Source of the DNA: CAZJNX01 sp964547415
GTDB taxonomy: Bacteria > Pseudomonadota > Alphaproteobacteria > Rhizobiales > Amorphaceae
Direction: 5' to 3'
Assembly (NCBI GenBank): GCA_964547415.1
Contig: CAZJNX010000030.1
Span: 1 to 27,181, forward strand
Length of the DNA stretch: 27,181 nt
Position numbers and translations under genes: made by a program. Position 1 is the first letter of the stretch; each line of letters begins with the position of its first letter. The notes under the pieces are model-generated. The model was given only the letters and a program-made list of their open reading frames with translations. It was not told the DNA's origin and did no database searches. This document shows, piece after piece, positions 1-5,673 of this stretch.

Positions 1-890
1 AGTTCGGCAAGGTCCACCGCTACGAGCCGTCGGGCGCGCTCCACGGCCTCCTGCGCGTGCGCGCCTTCACCCAGGACGACGCTCATATCTTCGTCACCGA
101 GGAGCAGATCGCCGAGGAGTGCCTCGCGGTCAACGACATGATCCTGTCGATCTACGAGGACTTCGGCTTCGAGAACGTGCGGATCAAGTTCTCCGACAGG
201 CCGGAGAAGCGCGTCGGCGCCGACGAGGTCTGGGACACCGCCGAGGCCGCCTTGAAGGCGGTGCTGGAGAAGACCGAGCGGCCGTGGACGCTGAACCCGG
301 GGGAGGGCGCCTTCTATGGGCCGAAGCTCGAGTACGTCCTGCGCGACGCCATCGGCCGGGACTGGCAGTGCGGGACCCTGCAGGTGGATCTCAACATGCC
401 CGGCCGGCTCGGCGCCTTCTACATCGGGCCGGACGGGGAGAAGCACGTGCCGGTGATGCTCCACCGGGCGATGTTCGGCTCGCTGGAGCGCTTCCTCGGC
501 ATCCTGATCGAGCACCACGCCGGGCACCTGCCCCTGTGGCTCGCGCCCGTGCAGGCGGTGGTCGCCACCATCACCTCGGACGCCGACGCGTACGCGCGCA
601 CCGTCGTGGCGCGCCTCGCCGCGGCGGGCGTGCGCGTGGAGGCTGACCTCAGGAACGAGAAGATCAACTACAAGGTCCGCGAGCACTCCGCGCTGAAGCG
701 GCCCGTGATCCTCGTCGTCGGCAAGCGCGAGGCGGAGGAGGGGACGGTGAACGTGCGCCGCCTCGGCTCGCGCGACCAGATCCCGATGGCGCTCGAGGCC
801 GCCACCGGGACGCTGGCCGAGGAGATCCTGCCGCCCGACCTCGCCCGGAAGGCGCGGCGCGCCGGCCGGCCGGAGACGGCCGCCGCCTGA
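1..890 (+). CDS. thrS: Threonyl-tRNA synthetase, C-terminal part (5' truncated by window edge)
   Basis: Class II aminoacyl-tRNA synthetase that charges tRNA-Thr in the cytoplasm. The reading frame is open from base 3 and enters in the catalytic core: class II motif 2 with RYEPSGALHGL and FTQDDAHIF (the His is a zinc ligand), then WQCGTLQVD, then motif 3 with LHRAMFGSLERFLGIL, which supplies the other zinc-binding His. The anticodon-binding domain follows (KINYKVREHSALK, then ILVVGKREAEEGTVNVRR). The visible 295 or so residues are a little under half of the usual 640-660, so the editing domain and first half of the catalytic domain lie left of the window. GTG at 57 is an internal valine codon, not a start. 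The Ala/Arg-rich tail after the anticodon domain is slightly longer than in many homologues. Confidence 0.97.
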   Translation, partial: FGKVHRYEPSGALHGLLRVRAFTQDDAHIFVTEEQIAEECLAVNDMILSIYEDFGFENVRIKFSDRPEKRVGADEVWDTAEAALKAVLEKTERPWTLNPGEGAFYGPKLEYVLRDAIGRDWQCGTLQVDLNMPGRLGAFYIGPDGEKHVPVMLHRAMFGSLERFLGILIEHHAGHLPLWLAPVQAVVATITSDADAYARTVVARLAAAGVRVEADLRNEKINYKVREHSALKRPVILVVGKREAEEGTVNVRRLGSRDQIPMALEAATGTLAEEILPPDLARKARRAGRPETAAA

Positions 891-910
891 CCCGCCGCGG
901 CGTCTCGGCA

Positions 911-928
911 GCGGGGCGGCCGCCCCGC
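911..928. terminator. 18-bp perfect GC palindrome after thrS
   Basis: GCGGGGCGGCCGCCCCGC is perfectly self-complementary and lies 20 bases past the thrS stop. It has no loop and no T-run, so it could help stop transcription but could equally be a chance product of the GC bias. Weak evidence. Confidence 0.25.
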
Positions 929-998
929 CCGCCCGCGTCTTGACTTCCGCCGCGTCCGCCCGACGTGGCGGAAGCCGGGACGGCGCTAGCACCCGATC

Positions 999-1053
999 CA
1001 GCAAGGTCCCGCCAGCAAGGTCCCGCCAGCAAGGTCCCGCCAGCAAGGTCCCG
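999..1053 (+). repeat. 14-bp tandem repeat, nearly four copies, in the rhomboid leader
   Basis: The unit CAGCAAGGTCCCGC is repeated head to tail at 999-1012, 1013-1026 and 1027-1040 without a mismatch, then 1041-1053 lacks only the last base. It ends 10 bases before the rhomboid ATG. Each unit holds AAGG, a partial Shine-Dalgarno sequence; the working one (GAAGGA, 1053-1058) lies just after the last unit. The copy number could vary by slippage; 14 is not a multiple of 3. Confidence 0.9.
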
Positions 1054-1063
1054 AAGGACGCCC

Positions 1064-1795
1064 ATGACGAGCCAAACCCAGCGCGGCGAGCCCGTGTTCC
1101 TGATCCCGGGCAGCGTCATGGGCCTCGCCCTCGTGCTCGTCGTCGTAGAGATCGTGCGCGGGCGCTTCCTGAGCCCGATGACGGACTACTGGGTGCTCCT
1201 CACCTTCGCCTTCATCCCGGCGCGCTACCTGCCGGGGGCGGAGCTTCCGGGCGGCGTCTTCGGCGACCTGTGGACCTTCCTCACCTACGCCTTCCTCCAC
1301 GGCGACCTGACGCACCTGTTCGTCAACGTTCTGTGGATGCTGGCCTTCGGCACCGCGCTCGCCCGCCGCTTCGGCACCGCCCGCTTCCTCGCCTTCTCGG
1401 CGCTCTCGGCGGTGGCGGGCGCGGTGGCCCATCTCGCCCTCCACTTCGGCGAGCCCGTGCCCGTCGTCGGGGCGTCGGCCGCCATTTCGGGGCAGATGGC
1501 CGCCGCCGCCCGCTTCGTGTTCGACCGCGGCGCGCCCCTCGGCCTGTTCCGTCAGGCGGGGCCGGCGGGCTACTTCCGCCCCGCCCAGCCGCTCTCGGCC
1601 GTTCTCGCCAACGGGCGGGCGCTCGCCTTCCTCGGCGTGTGGTTCGGGATCAACCTCCTCGTCGGGCTGTCGGCGGCGAGCGGCCTCGGGGGCGGACAGG
1701 CCATCGCCTGGGAGGCCCACATCGGCGGCTTCCTGTTCGGCCTCCTCGCCTTTCCGCTGTTCGACCCGGTCCACCCCGCCGCCCGCGGGACCTGA
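1064..1795 (+). CDS. Rhomboid family intramembrane serine protease
   Basis: Polytopic inner-membrane protein of 243 aa that would cut substrate proteins inside the bilayer. The first hydrophobic segment is at about 10-30. Residues 70-96 hold the conserved HGDLTHLFVN, with His84 and Asn88 matching the HxxxN pair that forms the oxyanion hole in GlpG. The catalytic serine is Ser138 in GASAAISG (the common GxSG has Ala for the second Gly here). The catalytic histidine is His229 in HIGGFLFGLL of the last membrane helix. ATG 1064 is preferred because GAAGGA lies about 5 bases upstream. The frame stays open back to GTG 965, but that extension only translates the tandem repeat. A hairpin terminator follows. 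Substrate unknown. Confidence 0.88.
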   Translation: MTSQTQRGEPVFLIPGSVMGLALVLVVVEIVRGRFLSPMTDYWVLLTFAFIPARYLPGAELPGGVFGDLWTFLTYAFLHGDLTHLFVNVLWMLAFGTALARRFGTARFLAFSALSAVAGAVAHLALHFGEPVPVVGASAAISGQMAAAARFVFDRGAPLGLFRQAGPAGYFRPAQPLSAVLANGRALAFLGVWFGINLLVGLSAASGLGGGQAIAWEAHIGGFLFGLLAFPLFDPVHPAARGT

Positions 1796-1797
1796 CC

Positions 1798-1814
1798 GGC
1801 GCCTCGCGCCTTTT
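1798..1814 (+). terminator. Hairpin with T-run after rhomboid gene
   Basis: GGCGC, loop CTC, GCGCC, then TTTT, starting 3 bases after the stop codon. The stem is short (5 bp) but all G-C and is followed directly by T's, as in intrinsic terminators. Confidence 0.5.
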
Positions 1815-1837
1815 CAACGCCTGCATGACGGCCCATA

Positions 1838-1853
1838 CTTCCGGGCCCGGAAG
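1838..1853. promoter_or_regulatory. 16-bp perfect palindrome upstream of the CBS gene
   Basis: CTTCCGGGCCCGGAAG is a perfect dyad located 48 bases before the CBS-protein start. Its position would suit an operator or the foot of a leader hairpin. No known regulator site is recognised. Confidence 0.3.
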
Positions 1854-1900
1854 GGAAGAAGGGCCGAGACAGTCGGACGCGTTGGAAAGGGAGAAACGCC

Positions 1901-2329
1901 ATGACCGTGCGGAAGATCCTCGACGAGAAGGGCGGAAGCATCTTCTCGATGCCGTCGACCGCGAGCGTCGGGGAGGTGTGCGCCGAGCTCGCAAGCCGCC
2001 GGGTGGGCGCGGTCGTCATCGTCGACGGTGACGAATTGAAGGGCATCCTGTCCGAGCGCGACGTCGTCACCTCCCTCGCCCGGCACGGCGCGGCCGCGCT
2101 GGAGCGGCGGGCGGCCGACATCATGACCCGCCACGTGGAGACGTGCGTGCCCGAGGACCGCATCGCGGAGGTGATGCAGCGCATGACCCGCGGGCGCTTC
2201 CGCCACTTCCCCGTGGTGGCCGAGGGGCGGATGGTCGGCCTCATCTCCATCGGCGACGTGGTGAAGCAGCGCATCGCCGAGGCCGAGCGGGAAGCTGCGG
2301 CGATCCGCGAGTACATCACCACCGCCTGA
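1901..2329 (+). CDS. Two-CBS-domain protein
   Basis: A 142-aa cytoplasmic protein made almost only of a CBS pair (Bateman module). CBS1 spans about 8-62 (GAVVIVDGDELKGILSERDV) and CBS2 about 75-130 (FPVVAEGRMVGLISIGDVVK), followed by a short charged helix. Such modules bind adenine nucleotides or S-adenosylmethionine and report cell energy state. Free-standing versions of this length are common in alphaproteobacteria, and their partners are mostly unknown. The start is supported by GGGAGAAACGCC immediately upstream. It lies among other stress-type genes but is separated from the rhomboid gene by a likely terminator, so it probably has its own promoter. Confidence 0.9.
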   Translation: MTVRKILDEKGGSIFSMPSTASVGEVCAELASRRVGAVVIVDGDELKGILSERDVVTSLARHGAAALERRAADIMTRHVETCVPEDRIAEVMQRMTRGRFRHFPVVAEGRMVGLISIGDVVKQRIAEAEREAAAIREYITTA

Positions 2330-2424
2330 GCGGCGACCCGTCGCCGCGCTCCGGGGGTGGGGCCGCGCGGGCGGGCGACCTCGCCGCGGAACGGGCCATC
2401 GACCCGCCCGATGGCGGGGGCGGC

Positions 2425-2452
2425 GGAACGGTGCCGGCCGCTCGTCCGTTCC
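2425..2452 (+). promoter_or_regulatory. EcfG-type (general stress sigma) promoter-like motif, with dyad symmetry
   Basis: GGAAC (2425-2429), 17-base spacer, CGTT (2447-2450). This matches the -35/-10 pattern GGAAC-N16/17-CGTT known for the alphaproteobacterial general stress sigma factor EcfG/SigT. The distance to the host-attachment ATG (29 bases from the -10 end) fits a short leader. The element is also an inverted repeat, GGAACG-N16-CGTTCC, so it reads as the same promoter on the minus strand or could be an operator. Confidence 0.5.
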
Positions 2453-2479
2453 CTCCGGGTTTTCCGCTGGAGGAGCACG

Positions 2480-2920
2480 ATGGGTCTGAAGACTGGCACC
2501 TGGGTCGTCGTCGCGGACGGGGAGAAGGCGCTTTTCCTCGAGAACCGGGGCGACGAGGACGTGCCGAACCTCGCCGTCATCCGCGAGATCGACCACCCGA
2601 ACCCGCCCTCGCGCGAGCAGGGGACCGACCGGCCCGGCCGCTTCCCGGACATGGGAACGGCCAGTCACAGGAGCGCCGTGGAGGAGACCGACTGGCACCG
2701 CCTGGAGAAGGAGCGGTTCGCGAAGGATCTGTCGGACAAGCTCTACGCCGCCGCCCACAAGGGCCGGTTCCGGCATCTGGTGATCGCCGCGCCCCCGCTC
2801 GTGCTGGGCGAACTGCGCAAGGACCTCCACAAGGAGGTTCGCGCGCGCGTGGTGGCCGAACACGACAAGGACCTCGTCAACCACACGGTCGACCACATGG
2901 AGGAGCTCCTCGCCCGCTGA
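2480..2920 (+). CDS. Host-attachment family protein (PF10116-like)
   Basis: A 146-aa soluble protein. It begins MGLKTGTWVVVADGEKALF, the typical first strand of the Host_attach family, and has the middle motif LEKERFAKDLSDKLYAAAHKGRF and the end H-K-DLVNHTVDHMEELL. The family was named for Agrobacterium proteins needed for attachment to plant cells, but its biochemical activity is not established. Its fold is related to release-factor-like (archaeal eRF1/baeRF) domains, so a ribosome- or RNA-linked role in stress is possible. ATG 2480 is chosen because GGAGGA lies just upstream; the longer open frame from 2357 has no ribosome binding site and would cross the promoter-like motif. It ends facing the DUF2177 gene. 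Confidence 0.85.
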   Translation: MGLKTGTWVVVADGEKALFLENRGDEDVPNLAVIREIDHPNPPSREQGTDRPGRFPDMGTASHRSAVEETDWHRLEKERFAKDLSDKLYAAAHKGRFRHLVIAAPPLVLGELRKDLHKEVRARVVAEHDKDLVNHTVDHMEELLAR

Positions 2921-2937
2921 GGCCAGCGCAGCGGGCG

Positions 2938-2971
2938 GCGCGCGGCGGGCATCTCGCCGTGCGCCGCGCGC
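2938..2971. terminator. GC-rich hairpin between convergent genes
   Basis: A 10-bp perfect stem, GCGCGCGGCG / CGCCGCGCGC, with a 14-base loop. It sits in the 55 bases between two convergent stop codons (2920 and 2976), so it could serve both strands. There is no T-run. Confidence 0.45.
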
Positions 2972-2975
2972 GCTG

Positions 2976-3377
2976 TCAGCCGCCGAGGAGGCGCACCGCG
3001 AAGTAGCCGGCGACCGCCGAAACGGCGGTGAGCGCCGTTCCCCACGCCATGTCGACCGCCGCCACCATCACCGGGTAGCCTTTCAGGGTCGACAGGTTGG
3101 TCATGTCGTAGGTTCCGTAGGCCACGGCCCCGAGGACCGCGCCGAGGAAGAGCGCCCGCGTCCACGAGCCGTCGGCGACCGCGGGCATCACGGCGAGGAT
3201 CACCACGCCCGCCACGAACAGCAGGTAGAAGACGCCCGCGTAGGCGAAGTTGGGCTTCTCCCGCAGGAGCGGCCCGAGCTTCTCGAAATACCAGCCGCCC
3301 GCGACGACCCCGAGCCACACCGCGTCGATCCCCAGGAACACGATGGCGGTTGCGATGTAGGCGATGACGTAGTCCAC
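2976..3377 (-). CDS. DUF2177 family integral membrane protein
   Basis: A 133-aa protein with four predicted membrane helices at about 4-24, 48-66, 73-92 and 105-128. Family signatures are the N-terminal FLGIDAVWLG, then YEKLGPLLRE-like text (YFEKLGPLLREKPN), then YGTYDMTNLSTLKGYP between helices 3 and 4. The family is widespread in proteobacteria and has no assigned function. The start is GTG at 3377: it is the only start that gives the conserved N-terminus, and it has CGGAGG about 8 bases upstream. It is transcribed in the same direction as dps, but a terminator-like hairpin at 3499-3522 lies between them, so it probably has its own promoter. Confidence 0.88.
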   Translation of the reverse strand: MDYVIAYIATAIVFLGIDAVWLGVVAGGWYFEKLGPLLREKPNFAYAGVFYLLFVAGVVILAVMPAVADGSWTRALFLGAVLGAVAYGTYDMTNLSTLKGYPVMVAAVDMAWGTALTAVSAVAGYFAVRLLGG

Positions 3378-3498
3378 GGGGCGGCCTCCGGCGCTCGTTG
3401 TCGGTCTGCGGAGCTACGCAGGAGCGACGGGGCCGGATCACGGGCCAGCGCCGGCCCTCGCCGAGGGGGGCGCTGGCGGAACGGACGGGCCGCGGACG

Positions 3499-3522
3499 AA
3501 AACGGGCGCCCGGGGGCGCCCG
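3499..3522 (-). terminator. Intrinsic terminator downstream of dps
   Basis: On the minus strand an inverted pair of GGGCGCCC blocks with a 2-base spacer is followed by GTTTTCG. It lies 80 to 105 bases past the dps stop. Confidence 0.5.
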
Positions 3523-3603
3523 CGATCGTGTCGTTCGGCGCCGTCTGTGGACGGCCGCGTCTCGTGGCCGGATGCGCCCGCGCGGCGGGCGCCGGGCCCT
3601 CGC

Positions 3604-4077
3604 TCAGCCCTTGAGGTGGGCGCGCAGCATCCAGGCGAACTTCTCGTGCACCTGGCCACGGCCGACGGCGAGGTCGTTGGTGAGCGGATCGCCGTTCTTT
3701 TCGGCAAGGGCGGCGAGCTCGTTCATCACGCCCGCGAGCTGCTCCTGGTCCTTCAAGAGCATCTCGACCATTTCGCGCGCCGAAGGCTTGCCGTCCGCCT
3801 CGCTGATCTTCGAGCGCTGCAGCCAGGCCGAATAGCGGCCCTCGGCGTGGGCGTCGAGCGCCTTGATCCGCTCGGCGAGGTCGTCCTGCGCCTTGAAATG
3901 GTCCTCGTAGATTTCCTGGAACAGGGCGTGCAGGGGGCCGAAGCTCATGCCCTCCACGTTCCAGTGGAAGTTCTGGGCCTTCGTCGTCTCGACCCCGGTC
4001 TCGGCCAGCGCCTGCGTCAGGCCGGCGACGATTTCCTCGAGGGCGGTGGGCGCGATCTCGGTGGCGACGTTCTGCAT
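3604..4077 (-). CDS. dps: Dps-like ferritin (DNA protection during starvation family)
   Basis: A 157-aa four-helix ferritin-like protein that should form a 12-subunit shell oxidising and storing iron. The motif FHWNVEGMSFGPLHALF carries His38 and His50, and QDDLAERI carries Asp65 and Glu69, the four residues that align with the E. coli Dps ferroxidase ligands His51, His63, Asp78 and Glu82. The fifth position (Asp67 in E. coli) is Gln54 here. The N-terminus (MQNVATEIAPTALEE) lacks the Lys/Arg-rich tail used by E. coli Dps to bind DNA, so DNA binding is doubtful. The start is preceded by GAGAGAG. A 152-base gap upstream holds no obvious promoter hexamers. Confidence 0.92.
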   Translation of the reverse strand: MQNVATEIAPTALEEIVAGLTQALAETGVETTKAQNFHWNVEGMSFGPLHALFQEIYEDHFKAQDDLAERIKALDAHAEGRYSAWLQRSKISEADGKPSAREMVEMLLKDQEQLAGVMNELAALAEKNGDPLTNDLAVGRGQVHEKFAWMLRAHLKG

Positions 4078-4229
4078 GGTCTCTCTCGGTCAGCCGGTTC
4101 GTAAGACGGGCGCGCGGTGCCCCGGCGGATCGGCACCCACGACCGTGGCGCTTTCCACCGATCATACGGCCGGAAGCGCGGGCAAGGTCAATGGCCCCGT
4201 CCCGCGGACGGGACGTAAGCGGGTGGCGG

Positions 4230-4724
4230 TCAGCCGCGCTCGAGGCGGGCGAGGGCGTCGGCGAGGCCGGTGGCGAGGAAGCGGACGGTGCGCCGGCCCG
4301 CGGGCGTCACCACCCGCTCCACCTGGAATCGCACGCTCGGCCCGTCCTCCCGCTCGATCGCCGCCACGAGGCCGAGGAGCCAGCGCTCGGCGAAAGTGGT
4401 CTCGGCCGCGCCTGCGGGATGGAAGACGAGGCGACAGGCCGCCGTCTCGGCGAGGGCGGCCAGAAGGGCGACCCCGTAGCGATCGACCGCCTCCCCCGGC
4501 TCGCCCGCGATGAGGGCGCAGGCCTTGTCGAGGTCGAGCCGCCTGGCGAGGCGGCTGCGACAGGCAAGGCGCCTCAGCCGCTCGATCAGCGCGCGCTCCC
4601 GGGCGTCCGGCTCTTGCCGGGTGGGGACGGGGCGCTCCGCCGCGGCGCCCGGCCGCAGCGGCCGGACGGTGGCGGGACGGGCCACTTCCGCCGTTTCCAC
4701 GCGCAGGGGGGCGATGGGTGCCAT
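4230..4724 (-). CDS. Conserved-looking hypothetical protein, 164 aa
   Basis: Not recognised. The N-terminal 45 residues are Pro/Ala/Arg-rich and probably disordered. Residues 45-160 look folded: ARERALIERLRRLACRSRL, then a hydrophobic helix YGVALLAALAETA, then a strand-rich part (CRLVFHP, TTFAERWLLGLVAAIERED, VRFQVERVV, RTVRFLATGLADALA). No signal peptide or membrane helix is seen, so it is probably cytoplasmic. ATG 4724 is favoured by GAAGGA about 10 bases upstream and by the promoter-like hexamers at 4805-4832. The frame stays open to 5765, but the extra part is antisense to mgtC and non-coding in character. It is divergent from the MgtC-family gene. Confidence 0.6.
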   Translation of the reverse strand: MAPIAPLRVETAEVARPATVRPLRPGAAAERPVPTRQEPDARERALIERLRRLACRSRLARRLDLDKACALIAGEPGEAVDRYGVALLAALAETAACRLVFHPAGAAETTFAERWLLGLVAAIEREDGPSVRFQVERVVTPAGRRTVRFLATGLADALARLERG

Positions 4725-4804
4725 GGGTCGTTCGGTCCTTCGCTCCAGGGGCCGGGCGGGCCGCCGGCCCGCCGCACGGGCAAGATGCGCTCCCTCTCGC
4801 TCCC

Positions 4805-4832
4805 GATATATGACCTGGATCAAGCGGGGCAA
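4805..4832 (-). promoter_or_regulatory. Candidate sigma-70 promoter for the 164-aa hypothetical gene
   Basis: On the minus strand TTGCCC (4827-4832) is followed after 16 bases by TATATC (4805-4810). The predicted transcript would start near 4797, about 70 bases before the ATG at 4724. Four of six -10 bases match the consensus. Confidence 0.35.
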
Positions 4833-4900
4833 TAAAGATGTTCTGCGCGCGCGACAGGATTGCCCCGCCCGCACATCGTCGCCGTGCGTGTATCCCAAAG

Positions 4901-4913
4901 TGGAATAATTCCA
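4901..4913. promoter_or_regulatory. Short AT-rich dyad, possible operator
   Basis: TGGAAT-A-ATTCCA, six-base arms around one base, about 115 bases upstream of the MgtC/SapB start. It is the most AT-rich stretch in this gap. Confidence 0.3.
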
Positions 4914-5028
4914 ATGCGAGTGTAACCGCGCCGTTGCAGGCGCCGGCGGAACGGGTCGGCCCCGGGGCGGGTTGGACCACCGTCGCCCCCCGGGCGACGG
5001 CCTTGCCACCAAAAGAGCCCCGCCGCAC

Positions 5029-5493
5029 ATGACCGACTGGCTCGCGACGCAATTTGGCACAGTCTCCCCCGGGGAAGTCGTCCTGCGCCTTGCCGTCGCC
5101 GCCATCCTCGGCGGGCTCGTCGGTTTCGAGCGGGAAGTCCAGGACAAGCCCGCCGGCCTCAAGACCTTCGCTCTCGTCTCCCTCGGCGCGGCCGCCTTCG
5201 TCCTGACCGCCATCCAGGCCGACATCACCCTGTCCGACCCGGACTGGCAGGTGCGCTTCGACCCCACCCGCCTCGTCACCGCCGTCGCCACCGGGATCGG
5301 GTTCCTCGGCGCGGGCGCCATCTTCACCGCCGGGCACAAGGTCCACGGCCTCACCACCGGGGCGGGAATATGGACGGCCGGGGCCGTCGGCGTGGCGGCC
5401 GGGATCGGGCAGGTGGCCCTCGCCTTCTTCGTGACCCTCCTCGCCCTCGCCGTGCTCCTCGTGCTGCGGGCGATCGAGCGCTGGATCCCCTGA
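5029..5493 (+). CDS. MgtC/SapB family membrane protein
   Basis: A 154-aa inner-membrane protein. The family hallmarks are all present: LRLAVAAILGGLVGFEREVQDKPAGLKTFALVSLGAA in the first two helices, RLVTAVATGIGFLGAGAIF in the middle and GLTTGAGIWTAGAVGVAAGIG before the last helices. About five membrane segments, as in the MgtC hydrophobic domain. There is no C-terminal ACT-like cytoplasmic domain, so this is the short SapB-like form. Virulence MgtC modulates F-type ATPase and survival in low magnesium; the role of short forms outside pathogens is not settled. The ATG at 5029 has only a weak AAAAGAG upstream. A longer start at 4972 has no better site and lies outside the conserved N-terminus. 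Confidence 0.9.
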   Translation: MTDWLATQFGTVSPGEVVLRLAVAAILGGLVGFEREVQDKPAGLKTFALVSLGAAAFVLTAIQADITLSDPDWQVRFDPTRLVTAVATGIGFLGAGAIFTAGHKVHGLTTGAGIWTAGAVGVAAGIGQVALAFFVTLLALAVLLVLRAIERWIP

Positions 5494-5560
5494 ACCCCAG
5501 CGGCCGCGAGCCGCTCGGGGACGATCGACGCGCCGTTTGCCCGAAAGGGCCTGTCCATGT

Positions 5561-5570
5561 CATCATGATG
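5561..5570. promoter_or_regulatory. 10-bp palindrome upstream of the GDSL/RTX gene
   Basis: CATCATGATG, a perfect dyad in the 180-base gap before the esterase gene. It might be an operator half-site; no known motif is recognised. Confidence 0.2.
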
Positions 5571-5673
5571 TCGTCCAAATCGTATCTCGTCGCGTGCGGG
5601 GCGTGTCCGCCCGGGCGGCCTTGCGGGCGACACGACTGCCGGACGCTTCATGGACGAGGGACGGGAGGCGGCA

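Larger units (their letters stand above)
4725..5028. other. 304-base divergent intergenic region
   Basis: This lies between the hypothetical gene (minus) and the MgtC/SapB gene (plus) and is clearly richer in A+T at 4800-4925 than the genes around it. It contains a minus-strand promoter candidate (4805-4832), a short dyad (4901-4913) and a weak GGAAC (4948-4952) with a GGTT 17 bases on. No gene was seen in it. Confidence 0.6.

Noticed and set aside
965..1063. GTG 965 as the rhomboid start
   Set aside because: It would translate the 14-bp repeat into a non-family N-terminus, and no ribosome binding site is there; ATG 1064 has GAAGGA.
1570..2896. Long minus-strand open frames opposite the rhomboid, CBS and host-attachment genes
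   Set aside because: They have shadow-frame composition (Arg/Pro/Ala-rich) and no recognisable motifs; the plus-strand proteins are well-known families.
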